DNA from: an uncultured Methanobrevibacter sp.
GTDB lineage: Archaea; Methanobacteriota; Methanobacteria; Methanobacteriales; Methanobacteriaceae
Direction: 5' to 3'
Assembly (NCBI GenBank): GCA_946541845.1
Contig: CAMNJW010000007.1
Span: 1-45,776, forward strand
Length of the DNA stretch: 45,776 nucleotides
Part shown: in pieces, positions 1-8,393 of the stretch
Position numbering within the stretch: the first letter of the stretch is position 1
Layout: each line of letters starts with the position of its first letter
Made by a program: the position numbers and the translations under genes
Notes under the pieces: model-generated
Databases searched by the model: none
What the model was told of the DNA's origin: nothing
The model's input: the letters and a program-made list of their open reading frames with translations, nothing else

Positions 1-1321
1 GCAATTTAGCAATACCATTCTCATCAGTCTTAATATTGTAAACTTTACCTAAAATTCCAATTTTGACAGTAACTTCAGAAATAGCATCATCGTCACTATC
101 TGTTAAGGTTACCCACCATGAGGAGCCATCTTTATAGGACATGACAAGATTATCTGCAGACAAATAAGTGGAATTATCCATAGCAACTACATTGAATTGA
201 GTTTCAACAACAGCTTCCTTATAATTATCTGAATTAAAAGTTATTTCAGCAGTATGATTGCCGAGTGCAATGTTTTCAAGTGAGACATCAGCCATTCCAC
301 CGGTTACATCAACATCAGTGGCATAAACTTCACCGTCAACAGTCACATTAATTGCTCCACTAATAGCTTTACCGTTCATATCAGTGACCTTAACATTCAA
401 ATTTCCGCTTTTTCCATAAGAATAGTCACTTACATTAACTATCAATTTGTCCGGAGCCTTTTCAACTACAAAATCAAGTATGTAATTTTCAAATTCATAA
501 TCTCCGCCCACGTTATTTCCAAATACAATATATACGGAATAGTTTCCTGCAGGCAGATTTTTTAAATCAAATGTGCCTTTCCCTTTTCTTACAAAAAAAG
601 ATCCATATGGATGTTCAGGACCGACAAGCTGGAAACCTCCAAAATTTGACAATAATGTGCCATCGGAATTTTTTAAATTAGAAATAGTTACTACAACAGT
701 TTCACCATAGACAACATCATGAACTTCAACATCGGCAGTGACTTTCTTTGATTTCTCGATTATGAAAGTTGCATCAGAATTGATTGCCTCATTGTATTGT
801 TCTGTTGCATTGAATATTGCCACCACATTATATGTTCCATTTTCCAAGCCAGTGATTGTCAAATCACCGATTCCCTTTGTTACATCTACAACATAATTCT
901 CATTAGCCACATTAACAGCAACCCTTCCGTCAATAGGACTGTTTTCATCACCTACTAACTTTATTGTCAATATAACATCTGATCCATATTTATATGATTG
1001 AGCACTTGGAGTAACTGTTAAGTTTGGAGTGATTTTAGTTGCATCATCACCCAATAGTTCATCATTAACCTCTTTATCCACATGATTTAAAGAGTTACTA
1101 GCAGGGCTGTCTATCGCATTGCTTGAATCCTTTTCAATATTGTAAACTCCAGAATCACCTATAGATTCATCAGCATTAGATTCAACAGCTACATCATTAG
1201 CTTCATCAATGCTTAACTCTGAAATGATATCTGAAGTTGTATTATCTGCAGCACTAATAGCATTTAATGATATGGCCGCTAGTAAAATTATACCGATTAA
1301 TAAAATCCTATTTAACTTCAT
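1..1321 (-). CDS. Adhesin-like surface protein with Ig-like repeats (3' end beyond window)
   Basis: This frame is open from the ATG at 1321-1319 to the window edge, giving about 440 residues with no stop. The N-terminus is a clear signal peptide (MKLNRILLIGIILLAAISLNA, cut near ISA). A low-complexity Asp/Ser/Asn segment of about 70 residues follows. The rest is a series of beta-sandwich units of roughly 90 residues with patterns such as YGKSGNLNVKVTDMNGKAI and GNHTAEITFNSDNYKEA, typical of bacterial Ig-like (Big_1 or Big_3-type) repeats in methanogen adhesin-like proteins. It is probably exported and displayed on the pseudomurein wall; the binding target is unknown. No beta-helix segment is visible in the part present. 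The upstream ribosome site is weak (GGAATGGAT). A TATA-like AGTATATAG lies around 1343-1352 on this strand, very close to the start. The C-terminal anchor is out of view. Confidence 0.85.
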   Translation of the reverse strand, partial: MKLNRILLIGIILLAAISLNAISAADNTTSDIISELSIDEANDVAVESNADESIGDSGVYNIEKDSSNAIDSPASNSLNHVDKEVNDELLGDDATKITPNLTVTPSAQSYKYGSDVILTIKLVGDENSPIDGRVAVNVANENYVVDVTKGIGDLTITGLENGTYNVVAIFNATEQYNEAINSDATFIIEKSKKVTADVEVHDVVYGETVVVTISNLKNSDGTLLSNFGGFQLVGPEHPYGSFFVRKGKGTFDLKNLPAGNYSVYIVFGNNVGGDYEFENYILDFVVEKAPDKLIVNVSDYSYGKSGNLNVKVTDMNGKAISGAINVTVDGEVYATDVDVTGGMADVSLENIALGNHTAEITFNSDNYKEAVVETQFNVVAMDNSTYLSADNLVMSYKDGSSWWVTLTDSDDDAISEVTVKIGILGKVYNIKTDENGIAKL

Positions 1322-1435
1322 AAAAATTAATCCATTCCATTTACTATATACTCAAACGAAATTGAATACATAAAATTAAATATGAAGTTGATTCTTTATA
1401 AATTTTAATTAATTTTAAAAAAAAGTAAAAGAAAA

Positions 1436-1450
1436 AGAGAAAAATTCTCT
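1436..1450 (-). terminator. Hairpin plus T-tract at the end of cysS
   Basis: Perfect 6-bp arms AGAGAA and TTCTCT with a 3-nt loop overlap the TAG stop of cysS. On the transcribed strand they are followed by long T-rich runs down to about 1410. Archaeal termination depends mainly on U-tracts, so the T-run may matter more than the stem. Confidence 0.6.
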
Positions 1451-2798
1451 AATCATTGATTTCATAACCTAAAGATTGTAGGTTATCTCTAATTTTATCA
1501 GATAAATCATATTGTTTGTTAGCTCTTAACTCTGACCTAACTTCAGAAATTAAGTTAAGCAAGTCATCTGAACCTGCGTTGACTTCTTCAAGTTCAAAAC
1601 TAACTCCAAAAATATGTGCAGCATCATCTAAGAATGCTTTAATAGCCATTTTATCTTCATCAGACAAATCATCCAATTCATTTTTGGAATCATTAATCAA
1701 GCCAAAAATTGCAGCAATAGCCTTTGGAGTGTTAAAATCATCATCCATACTGTCAAAGAACTCTTTTTTGTGATTTGCCAAAACTTCATAATCTGATTCA
1801 ATATTCTCACTTACTTCAACATCCAAAGAATCATAGTATTTCCTGATTCTCTCTAAACTTTTTTCGGATTGGTGAAGTGAATCTTTTGAAAAGTCAATCG
1901 GACTTCTATAATGTGTTGAAAGCACAAAGAATCTGAAAGTTTCAGCTGCATAATCTTCAAGTAACTCACGAATAGTAATGAAGTTATTAAGTGATTTTGA
2001 CATTTTTTCTCCATTAACGTTTAAAAATCCGGTGTGCAACCAGAATTTCACCATTGGAGCTTTACCTGAAACCGCTTCCATCTGAGTAATTTCCGCTTCG
2101 TGGTGTGGGAAAATTAAGTCAAGTCCTCCACCATGGGCATCATATTGTGGTCCGAAGTAGTATTCTGTAATAGCAGTGTCTTCAATATGCCAACCAGGCC
2201 TTCCGTTACCCCATGGAGATGGCCAAGTCGGTTCATCTACTCCTTCACGTTTTTTCCATAATGCAAAATCCTGTGGATTTTTCTTGGTGGTTTCAGCAAT
2301 GTCCCTGTGAGATTCTAACTCTTCGACATTTCTGTTGGATAACTTACCGAATTCAGGGAATTTGTCAATTTCAAAGTAAACCCCATCTTCAGTTTCATAA
2401 GCATATCCTTTATCAATTAATCTTTGAATTTGATCTAAAATTTCTGCAACATGATCTGTTGCTCTTGCAAATAAGTTAACACCATTCACATTTAGTTTGT
2501 TCATGTCTTCAATGTATCTTTTTTCAAACTTGCGAGCTAATTGACTTGCCGGAATTCCACTTTCTTTTGACCTGTTGATAATTTTATCATCAATATCTGT
2601 GATATTTTGAATGTAAAATACAGCATATCCCTTGTATTCCAAATATCTTTTTATTGTATCAAATGAAATGTATGTCCTTCCGTGTCCAATGTGAGCATCA
2701 TCATAAACAGTTGGACCGCAAACAAATAAATTAACCCTATTTTCATTAATAGTTTCAAAAGTTTGTTTACTACGAGTTAATGTTGAATAGACGTCCAT
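1449..2798 (-). CDS. cysS: Cysteinyl-tRNA synthetase
   Basis: CysRS charges tRNA-Cys with cysteine using ATP. The 449-aa protein is the usual family length. The class I signature HIGH is at residues 36-39 and KMSKS at 265-269; the CGPTVYD motif with zinc-binding Cys27 precedes HIGH. The HGGG..DLIFPHHE block supplies His232 and Glu236 as further zinc ligands. The site matching the Cys in the bacterial GWHIEC motif is Asp207 here (WHIEDTA). A longer frame reaching 2870 would run into the tRNA-Cys gene. The ATG at 2798 has GAGGT seven bases upstream and gives the conserved start, so I chose it. The gene begins 40 nt after tRNA-Cys on the same strand, so the enzyme and its substrate tRNA are probably transcribed together, next to cysE and cysK. 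Identification is secure. Confidence 0.97.
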   Translation of the reverse strand: MDVYSTLTRSKQTFETINENRVNLFVCGPTVYDDAHIGHGRTYISFDTIKRYLEYKGYAVFYIQNITDIDDKIINRSKESGIPASQLARKFEKRYIEDMNKLNVNGVNLFARATDHVAEILDQIQRLIDKGYAYETEDGVYFEIDKFPEFGKLSNRNVEELESHRDIAETTKKNPQDFALWKKREGVDEPTWPSPWGNGRPGWHIEDTAITEYYFGPQYDAHGGGLDLIFPHHEAEITQMEAVSGKAPMVKFWLHTGFLNVNGEKMSKSLNNFITIRELLEDYAAETFRFFVLSTHYRSPIDFSKDSLHQSEKSLERIRKYYDSLDVEVSENIESDYEVLANHKKEFFDSMDDDFNTPKAIAAIFGLINDSKNELDDLSDEDKMAIKAFLDDAAHIFGVSFELEEVNAGSDDLLNLISEVRSELRANKQYDLSDKIRDNLQSLGYEIND

Positions 2799-2838
2799 AA
2801 AAAATAACCTCGAAAAAAAGTAATCTATATTAAAATGA

Positions 2839-2910
2839 AGGCAAGTAAGGGATTTGAACCCCTGTTTCATGGTCTGCAGCCACGCACCTAAGCCACTCGG
2901 TTAACTTGCC
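2839..2910 (-). tRNA. tRNA-Cys (anticodon GCA)
   Basis: The 72-nt sequence folds into a full cloverleaf. The acceptor arms GGCAAGT and ACTTGCC pair perfectly. The anticodon stem is CGTGG/CCATG around the loop CTGCAGA, and the T-arm is AGGGG-TTCAAAT-CCCTT. The discriminator base is U, the strong identity element of tRNA-Cys. CCA is not encoded. It lies between the regulator gene and cysS on the same strand. Confidence 0.96.
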
Positions 2911-2948
2911 ACTAAAACTAATAGGATAATAAAATATTGGTAGTTAAT

Positions 2949-2960
2949 AGTTTATATACT
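2949..2960 (-). promoter_or_regulatory. TATA box for the tRNA-Cys / cysS unit
   Basis: On the minus strand this reads AGTATATAAACT, preceded by an A-rich BRE-like AAA. It lies about 40-45 bp upstream of the tRNA 5' end, which would place the transcript start near 2928. No GTTATA palindrome like those at cysE and cysK is seen here. Confidence 0.5.
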
Positions 2961-2983
2961 TTACTATTTTTTCCAATATTTTC

Positions 2984-3358
2984 CTATTCTGCCTCAGAAC
3001 CTAAACAAGATTGACAATCTTCACCAAGTTCAGATTTATCAATATTAAGTTGTTCTAATACATCAAGTGTTTCCACTTTCTTACAAATACTGCATGTTCT
3101 TGGAATCAATTCAGCTTTTGTAGCTTCACCTTCAGCTAATTGACGAGCAAATTCATGAATCATAGCTCTGACATTTTCATTGAGTTTAATTCCGCTACCA
3201 CGTTTGTCAGTAATGTACTGAGAGACAGCCGGTTGAGTTATATCCATAAGTTCAGAAACATCTTTTTGTTTCATACCTAAATTTAAAAGTTCTTTTGCTA
3301 ATTCTGACCTAATTGCAGGTATTACATACCATACTACTATTTCACATGGGGGTTTCAT
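2984..3358 (-). CDS. XRE-type HTH regulator with two Cys pairs (COG2522-like)
   Basis: This 124-aa protein has an N-terminal helix-turn-helix (LNLGMKQKDVSELM-DITQPAVSQYI, residues about 25-50), typical of small archaeal XRE-family regulators in the COG2522 group. The C-terminal half carries two CxxC pairs (Cys89/92 and Cys115/118) plus an early Cys5, so it could bind zinc or an iron-sulfur cluster, or sense thiols. Its ATG overlaps the TGA of cysE (ATGA at 3355-3358), so the two are translationally coupled. Its position inside a block of cysteine genes suggests it regulates cysteine synthesis; that role is inferred from context only. A likely operator is the GTTATA/TATAAC palindrome set in front of cysE and cysK. 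Confidence 0.85.
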   Translation of the reverse strand: MKPPCEIVVWYVIPAIRSELAKELLNLGMKQKDVSELMDITQPAVSQYITDKRGSGIKLNENVRAMIHEFARQLAEGEATKAELIPRTCSICKKVETLDVLEQLNIDKSELGEDCQSCLGSEAE

Positions 3359-4074
3359 TTTTCATCACCAGTTTCTTTTAATAAGTCTCCAAATTCCACT
3401 TTATCACTGATTTTTTCTTCACTCAAACAAATACCATTTTTATCAAGCAAAATTTGAATAAGTTTTTCATTTTCTTCAATTTGTTTTTCTAGAGATCTTA
3501 TTGCTGCTGCAACAGGGTCAGGTAGTTTATTGTGCTCCAAATCAACAACATGAGATTGATTTTTGCATTTTACAATTCTACCTGGAACACCTACACAAGT
3601 TGATTCGGGAGGAACATCTTTCAATACAACAGCACCAGTACCAATTTTGGCATATTCACCAATGGTAATATTACCCATTACCTTAGCTCCTGCACCAATA
3701 ATAACTCCATTTTCAATTGTTGGGTGTCTCTTACCTTTACTAGTTGTAGTACCACCAAGTACAACACCCTGATAAATCAACACATCATCGCCGACAATTG
3801 TGGTTTCACCAACAACAATTCCCATACCATGATCAATAAAAACACGTTTACCAAACTGCGCACCAGGGTGAATTTCTATACCTGTAAGAAAACGAGAAAT
3901 GGTTGATAGTATACGAGCTAACAACTTTAAAGAATGATTCCAGAACCAATGGCTTATCCTATGAAATACCAATGCATAAAAACCAGGATAACATAAGAAT
4001 ATCTCAATTGATGACCTCATCGCAGGGTCCTTTTCCTTAAAAGTGTTAATCTCACTCTTTAAACTATCAAACAT
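3355..4074 (-). CDS. cysE: Serine O-acetyltransferase
   Basis: CysE transfers acetyl from acetyl-CoA to L-serine, giving O-acetylserine, the substrate of CysK. The 239-aa protein has an alpha-helical N-terminal domain (CYPGFYALVFHRISHW) and then left-handed beta-helix hexapeptide repeats (about residues 65-170). Hallmarks seen are IHPGAQFGKRVFIDHGMGIVVGE, with the catalytic Asp-His pair, and the VVLGGTT loop. A charged C-terminal tail of about 50 residues looks coiled-coil-like. The start has TTTGGAGATTTTAAATG, a good ribosome site. It is separated from cysK by 61 nt holding its own TATA-like box and a palindrome, and it overlaps the downstream regulator by 4 nt. Methanogens often make cysteine on tRNA through SepRS/SepCysS; this genome has the free-cysteine route. 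Confidence 0.95.
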   Translation of the reverse strand: MFDSLKSEINTFKEKDPAMRSSIEIFLCYPGFYALVFHRISHWFWNHSLKLLARILSTISRFLTGIEIHPGAQFGKRVFIDHGMGIVVGETTIVGDDVLIYQGVVLGGTTTSKGKRHPTIENGVIIGAGAKVMGNITIGEYAKIGTGAVVLKDVPPESTCVGVPGRIVKCKNQSHVVDLEHNKLPDPVAAAIRSLEKQIEENEKLIQILLDKNGICLSEEKISDKVEFGDLLKETGDEK

Positions 4075-4088
4075 TTAAAATCTCCAAA

Positions 4089-4135
4089 GTTATATATAAT
4101 TAATATAATATAACATATGGTATAAATACTTTATC
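4089..4135 (-). promoter_or_regulatory. cysE promoter with GTTATAT / ATATAAC inverted repeat
   Basis: A TATA-like AGTATTTATACC lies around 4123-4134 on the minus strand. Downstream, near the expected transcript start, is an inverted repeat with 7-bp arms GTTATAT (4108-4114) and ATATAAC (4089-4095) separated by 12 bp. The same half-site occurs in front of cysK in a similar place, which is why I read it as an operator. The arms are AT-only apart from one G/C, so chance is a real alternative. Confidence 0.4.
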
Positions 4136-5083
4136 TTATTCAAATAACCAATCTACAGAGAGATATCTTTCACCATTATCAGGTAAGATTGCTATTATTC
4201 TTTTACCTTTGTTTTCTTCTTTTTTAGCTAAATCCAATGCAGCCCAAGTTGCCGCACCTGATGAAATACCGGAAAATATACCTTCCTCTTTTGCAAGTGC
4301 AAGTAAAGTGTTTCCAGCATCCTCATTTTCTACAGGAATAATTTCATCAATGACTTCAGAATCATAAATTGACGGAACGAATCCTGCACCTATTCCTTGG
4401 ATTTTATGAGGTCCTTTTTCACCTTTTCCTAAGGTTTGTGAGTCTTTTGGCTCGACTGCAACAATTTTTACATCAGGAACTTCTTCTTTTAAAATTTTTC
4501 CGATTCCAGTGATTGTTCCACCAGTACCAACTCCCGCAATTACAATATCAACTTTTCCTTCAGTGTCTCTTAGGATTTCCTGAGCAGTGGTTTCTGCGTG
4601 GATTTTTACATTAGCAGGATTATCGAATTGACCTAAAATAATGGAACCTTCAGTTTCTTCATTAAGTTCATTGGCTTTTGCAATTGCACCGCCCATACCA
4701 TCTGCACCAGGAGTTAAAACAAGTTCCGCACCTAAAATACTCAAGAATTTTCTTCTTTCAATAGACATTGTTTCAGGCATAGTCAATATTAATTTATAAC
4801 CTTTAGCAGCAGCCGCAAAAGCAAGACCAATTCCAGTATTTCCACTGGTTGGCTCAATTATTGTAGCACCAGGTTTGAGTAAACCTTTTTCTTCTGCATC
4901 CTCAATCATTGCTACAGCAACACGATCTTTCACACTTCCTGTTGGATTAAAAGATTCAATTTTAACATCGACTTCTGCTTCTAATCCTTCAGTCAAATTA
5001 TTCAATCTTACAATTGGAGTGTTTCCAATAGCATCAGTAATACTATCAAGCACTCCTCTTTTTAATTTTGGAATATTTGCCAT
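4136..5083 (-). CDS. cysK: Cysteine synthase (O-acetylserine sulfhydrylase)
   Basis: This PLP enzyme replaces the acetyl group of O-acetylserine with sulfide to give L-cysteine. The 315-aa length is standard. The PLP lysine is in NPTGSVKDR (Lys52). The substrate loop TSGNTG is at residues 79-84, and the phosphate-binding GTGGT loop is in IAGVGTGGTITGIGK. The C-terminal SGISSGAA segment is also present. The start is ATG with GGAGA upstream. It is the first gene of the cysteine block, with its own TATA box and two palindromes in the gap before nth. Cystathionine beta-synthase-like variants exist in the fold family, but the adjacent cysE makes cysteine synthase by far the likeliest call. Confidence 0.96.
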   Translation of the reverse strand: MANIPKLKRGVLDSITDAIGNTPIVRLNNLTEGLEAEVDVKIESFNPTGSVKDRVAVAMIEDAEEKGLLKPGATIIEPTSGNTGIGLAFAAAAKGYKLILTMPETMSIERRKFLSILGAELVLTPGADGMGGAIAKANELNEETEGSIILGQFDNPANVKIHAETTAQEILRDTEGKVDIVIAGVGTGGTITGIGKILKEEVPDVKIVAVEPKDSQTLGKGEKGPHKIQGIGAGFVPSIYDSEVIDEIIPVENEDAGNTLLALAKEEGIFSGISSGAATWAALDLAKKEENKGKRIIAILPDNGERYLSVDWLFE

Positions 5084-5150
5084 GTTTTTTTCTCCTATAT
5101 TATTTAATTGTTTTTAATGGTATATTAAAAGGGTTTATCTTAAAAGTTAA

Positions 5151-5208
5151 TATAACATTCGTTATAATAACTATTGTTATATAACAATGTTTTACTTTAT
5201 AAATGTTT
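5151..5208 (-). promoter_or_regulatory. cysK promoter with two GTTATA/TATAAC palindromes
   Basis: On the minus strand a TATA box CATTTATAAAGT lies at about 5196-5207. Just downstream is a perfect 16-bp palindrome, ATTGTTATATAACAAT, at 5173-5188. A second inverted repeat, TATAAC-ATTC-GTTATA on the plus strand, is at 5151-5166. Palindromes between TATA box and transcript start suit a repressor site. Confidence 0.5.
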
Positions 5209-5231
5209 TGGAAAAAATTAAAAAAAAGAGT

Positions 5232-5250
5232 GAAAATATCAGATATTTTC
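5232..5250 (-). terminator. Hairpin at the nth stop codon with T7 tract
   Basis: GAAAATATC and GATATTTTC form an inverted repeat around a single base; a realistic fold has 7 bp and a 5-nt loop. It includes the TGA stop of nth, and the minus strand continues CTCTTTTTTTAATTTTTT. Confidence 0.55.
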
Positions 5251-5868
5251 AGCAAAATAATCGCAAATTTCAGTGCAAGGACAAATCTCACACTGAGGGC
5301 CAATCGGCTTGCAAATGTTTTGACCGAACTGAACCATCAAATCATTTAGCTTAATCCATAACTCTACAGGAGCGATTTTACAGAGTTCAACTTCAGTATC
5401 TTCAGGGTCTTTTGTATCCACCAGACCCATCCTATTTGAAATTCTGTGAACATGAGTATCTACTGGAATCGCCGGAAGCTCAAAAGCAAAAACCATTACG
5501 CAATTTGCAGTTTTCCTACCTACTCCCGGAAGCTTAACAAGCTCTTCAACAGTGTCGGGAACCTCTCCGCCATACTGGTCAATCAAAATCTGTGAAACCT
5601 CTTGGATTCTTGCCGCCTTTACATTGTAAAATCCTGCAGGCCTAATCAATTCTTTTACATCATCGATTGGAGCTTCAACAACCGCATAAATATCAGGATA
5701 TTTGCTAAATAAGTTTTCTGTAGCCTGATCAGTGTTCTCATCTCTTGTTCTTTGGGATAAAATTGTTCTAACCAGCACTTTATACGGGTCGTGGTCCAGG
5801 AATGTTCTTATCTCAAAAGTATTTTCTAATTGGTTAATAAGTTCAATAACTCTCTCTTCCTTATTCAT
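5239..5868 (-). CDS. nth: Endonuclease III (DNA glycosylase/AP lyase)
   Basis: Nth removes oxidised pyrimidines and cuts at the abasic site. The 209-aa protein has the helix-hairpin-helix LPGVGRKTA (113-121) with catalytic Lys119 and the catalytic Asp137 in VDTHVHR. The C-terminal 4Fe-4S loop is intact with spacing C-x6-C-x2-C-x5-C (Cys186, 193, 196, 202); an extra Cys198 sits between the last two. It overlaps the end of aroA by 8 nt, so translation is probably coupled, although the two functions are unrelated. Family membership is secure; the exact lesion range is not deducible. Confidence 0.95.
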   Translation of the reverse strand: MNKEERVIELINQLENTFEIRTFLDHDPYKVLVRTILSQRTRDENTDQATENLFSKYPDIYAVVEAPIDDVKELIRPAGFYNVKAARIQEVSQILIDQYGGEVPDTVEELVKLPGVGRKTANCVMVFAFELPAIPVDTHVHRISNRMGLVDTKDPEDTEVELCKIAPVELWIKLNDLMVQFGQNICKPIGPQCEICPCTEICDYFAENI

Positions 5869-7183
5869 TTTCTAACTCCAATTCAAATCCAAGTTCTGCC
5901 ATAGCTTCAATGAAATTAGGGAATGACACGTCAAACACTTCCCCGTTTGTAATCTTTATATCATGCTTGAGACCTATCAATGAAAAGGCCATAGCCAGCC
6001 TGTGGTCTCCATGTGAATCAACAACACCAGATGTGACGCCTCCGATTATGCTCATCCCATCCTCTCTTTCAACCAATTTACAACCTATCTTTTCTAATTC
6101 TCTACAGGTTGTATCGATTCGATCAGTCTCTTTTACCCTAGCATGAGCAACACCAGTGATATTTGTTGTGCCTTCAGCCATTGCGGCAAGAACTGCGACA
6201 GTAATCAACAAATCAGGAGCATTGGACAAATCAACATCAATAGCTTTTAGATTGCCATCAGAGGCAATTTCAACATAATCCTCACCACGAACAACAGTGG
6301 CTCCCATTTTTTGCAGGATGTCCAAAATGTATTTGTCCCCTTGTTTTGAGTCTCTAAAGAGGTTTCTAATTATGGCTTTTCCACCGTTAATGGCTATCAA
6401 TGCTAAAAGATAGGAAGCAGATGAATAATCTCCCTCAACGGTATAGTCACATGCAATGTAATCCTGTTTTGTGACTTTGAATTCATCGATTCTGCAACTT
6501 TGATGCTCCTTATCACAATTGTCATGCTTTAAATAATAGCCTTTAAGTGCCTTAACGCCAAATTTCCTCATGATATCCAAAGTCATGTTAACATAAGGCC
6601 TTGACTTGAATTCAGGCAACACATATAATGTTACGCCATTTTTGGATAACGGAGAAGATATCAATATTGATGAAATGAATTGTGAACTGACATTTCCATA
6701 GATATTTGTTTCACCGCCAACGTATCCCGGTTTGATTAATATTGGTGCTTTTTCATTGTCCTTTATGGATATTGTTTCAACTCCTAAAGGCTGCAATGCA
6801 CCCATCAACAGACCCATTGGTCTAGTCTGCAGGGAATCATCACCAGTCAAGGTAACCTCATTATCGCTTAAGGCTGAAACTGAAGTCATTAATCTTAAAG
6901 TAGTTCCTGAGTTTGCTAAATCAATTGGAGCTTCACTTGAGTTATGTAATTTTCCGCCAGTTCCAACAACTTCCAGATACTCATCAGCTTTGTTGATTTT
7001 TGCTCCTAAAGCCTCACAGACTCTAATGGATGCCAAGGTATCTTCAGAATAAAGCATGTCATAAAGTTTTGAAGTGCCTTTGGCAAGGGATGCTAAGATG
7101 ACTGCCCTGTGAGAATAGCTTTTGGAAGGCGGTGCTTTTACAACTCCTCCGATTTCTGAAATATTTTTTACTTTAAGAATCAT
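5861..7183 (-). CDS. aroA: 3-phosphoshikimate 1-carboxyvinyltransferase (EPSP synthase)
   Basis: AroA adds enolpyruvyl from PEP to shikimate-3-phosphate, the sixth step of chorismate synthesis. The 440-aa protein shows the N-terminal [10 protein letters not shown] motif (substrate-binding Lys), the [13 protein letters not shown] motif, QTRPMG, and near the C-terminus RVKETDRI and [10 protein letters not shown]. An insertion-like segment rich in Cys/His ([16 protein letters not shown], about residues 215-235) is seen in the middle. The gene heads the aroA-nth pair and is divergent from the acetyltransferase at 7228 across 44 bp, so the two promoters must overlap. No other aro genes are in the window. 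Confidence 0.96.
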   Translation of the reverse strand: MILKVKNISEIGGVVKAPPSKSYSHRAVILASLAKGTSKLYDMLYSEDTLASIRVCEALGAKINKADEYLEVVGTGGKLHNSSEAPIDLANSGTTLRLMTSVSALSDNEVTLTGDDSLQTRPMGLLMGALQPLGVETISIKDNEKAPILIKPGYVGGETNIYGNVSSQFISSILISSPLSKNGVTLYVLPEFKSRPYVNMTLDIMRKFGVKALKGYYLKHDNCDKEHQSCRIDEFKVTKQDYIACDYTVEGDYSSASYLLALIAINGGKAIIRNLFRDSKQGDKYILDILQKMGATVVRGEDYVEIASDGNLKAIDVDLSNAPDLLITVAVLAAMAEGTTNITGVAHARVKETDRIDTTCRELEKIGCKLVEREDGMSIIGGVTSGVVDSHGDHRLAMAFSLIGLKHDIKITNGEVFDVSFPNFIEAMAELGFELELENE

Positions 7184-7227
7184 TTTATCATTAATATTTT
7201 TAAATTAATTTCAATAAATACTTACCT

Positions 7228-7794
7228 ATGAAAGAAATTGAAAAAATGCAAGCCGGTCTTGAATACTGTTATGACGATGAAGAAATATCCTTAATGAAAC
7301 TATATGCAATTGAAAATGCAAACAAATTCAATTCACTACCAGAAGATGATTTGGATAAACAACATGAGGTATTGAGTGAAATTTTAGGTTCAGTAGGCGA
7401 AAAGGTTTGGATCGCTAAAAGATTCTGTTTTGATAATGGTAAAAACATATTTATCGGAAATAACTTTACCGGAAACTTCAATTTAACAATACTCGACATT
7501 AATGAAGTCATAATCGGAGATAATGTGATGATTGGTCCAAACACTACCATAACAGCTGTTGGCCATCCTTTATCCCCTAAAAAAAGACGTGAACATTTAG
7601 GACAGGCCAGCAAAATTACAATAGGAAATGACGTGTGGATAGGGGCTAATGTAACCATTCTTCCAGGAGTCACTATCGGAAATAATGTCGTGATTGGAGC
7701 CGGAGCGGTCGTTACCAAAGACATTCCCGACAATTCACTAGCCGTTGGAGTGCCTGCAAGAGTTATAAAAGAAATTGAAAACGATATTGAATAA
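7228..7794 (+). CDS. Maltose/galactoside O-acetyltransferase-like hexapeptide protein
   Basis: This 188-aa acyltransferase has the short Maa-type N-terminal helical segment (KMQAGLEYCYDDEEI...AIENANKFN) followed by hexapeptide repeats forming a left-handed beta-helix (about 60-180). The catalytic His lies in ITAVGHPLSPKKR. The repeat IGNDVWIGANVTILPGVTIGNNVVIGAGAVVTKDIPDNSLAVGVPARV is typical of the LacA/Maa/NodL group, which acetylate sugars with acetyl-CoA. Real substrate unknown; a cell-surface or detoxified sugar is likely. It is 2 nt from the next membrane-protein gene, so the two are an operon. Confidence 0.9.
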   Translation: MKEIEKMQAGLEYCYDDEEISLMKLYAIENANKFNSLPEDDLDKQHEVLSEILGSVGEKVWIAKRFCFDNGKNIFIGNNFTGNFNLTILDINEVIIGDNVMIGPNTTITAVGHPLSPKKRREHLGQASKITIGNDVWIGANVTILPGVTIGNNVVIGAGAVVTKDIPDNSLAVGVPARVIKEIENDIE

Positions 7795-7796
7795 AA

Positions 7797-8393
7797 ATGA
7801 ACTTCAAAAACTCCAGTTTAATTGTTAATTCACTGATAATAATTTTAGAGGTTATCGGATTCATATTAGTTTTTAATGAACTAGGAATAAACTCATTGCA
7901 ATATTATACTGAAGACAGTAATCTATTGTTGTTGATATCTTCAATCATACTAGTTTATTACTTATCTAAAAATAAGGAATTACCATCATGGTTTAAGTCT
8001 TTTAGACATATTGCAGTCGTTTCAACAACATTGACATTGATAGTTGTTTTAACAGTGTTGTCATGGACAACAGATATGGGATTGTATCATCTGCTATTTG
8101 GCGGGTCCATGTTATATCACCATACACTTTGTCCAATCTTAGCAATCTTATCATTTATTTTTGTTGAAAAATACGACGAAATAAAAGTGATTAAAGGACT
8201 GTACTTCACAATAGTCTATGCAATAATAATGATTATTCTAAATGTTTTAAAAATAGTTGAAGGACCATATCCTTTTTTAAGGGTTTATGAACAGCCTATT
8301 TTGCATTCAATAATATGGACAATACTGATTTTAGCCATAACATATGCAATAGCTTTAATATTAAAAAAAGTAAATGGGAAAGTAATTATCTAA
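7797..8393 (+). CDS. Polytopic membrane protein, Pr6Pr / FAR-17a-like
   Basis: This 198-aa protein has about six hydrophobic segments: residues 9-30, 40-57, 68-90, 105-122, 131-150 and 168-190. Conserved-looking polar motifs are [11 protein letters not shown] at the end of the first loop and [10 protein letters not shown] in the middle. This pattern (YFT..SN and a His pair before a later helix) recalls the Pr6Pr family related to FAR-17a/AIG1, whose eukaryotic members hydrolyse lipid esters. Assignment is by pattern only. It follows the acetyltransferase by 2 nt and its last codons overlap the convergent valS stop by 8 nt, so no separate terminator exists here. Confidence 0.6.
   Translation: MNFKNSSLIVNSLIIILEVIGFILVFNELGINSLQYYTEDSNLLLLISSIILVYYLSKNKELPSWFKSFRHIAVVSTTLTLIVVLTVLSWTTDMGLYHLLFGGSMLYHHTLCPILAILSFIFVEKYDEIKVIKGLYFTIVYAIIMIILNVLKIVEGPYPFLRVYEQPILHSIIWTILILAITYAIALILKKVNGKVII

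Noticed and set aside
2799-2870. N-terminal extension of CysRS by 24 residues from an upstream ATG
   Set aside because: The extension lies partly inside the tRNA-Cys gene and is not CysRS-like; the ATG at 2798 has a good ribosome site.
3563-3906. Plus-strand reading frames opposite cysE
   Set aside because: They are shadows of cysE, with no ribosome site or family-like sequence. The same holds for other long antisense frames, such as those opposite valS, thiD and the P-type ATPase.
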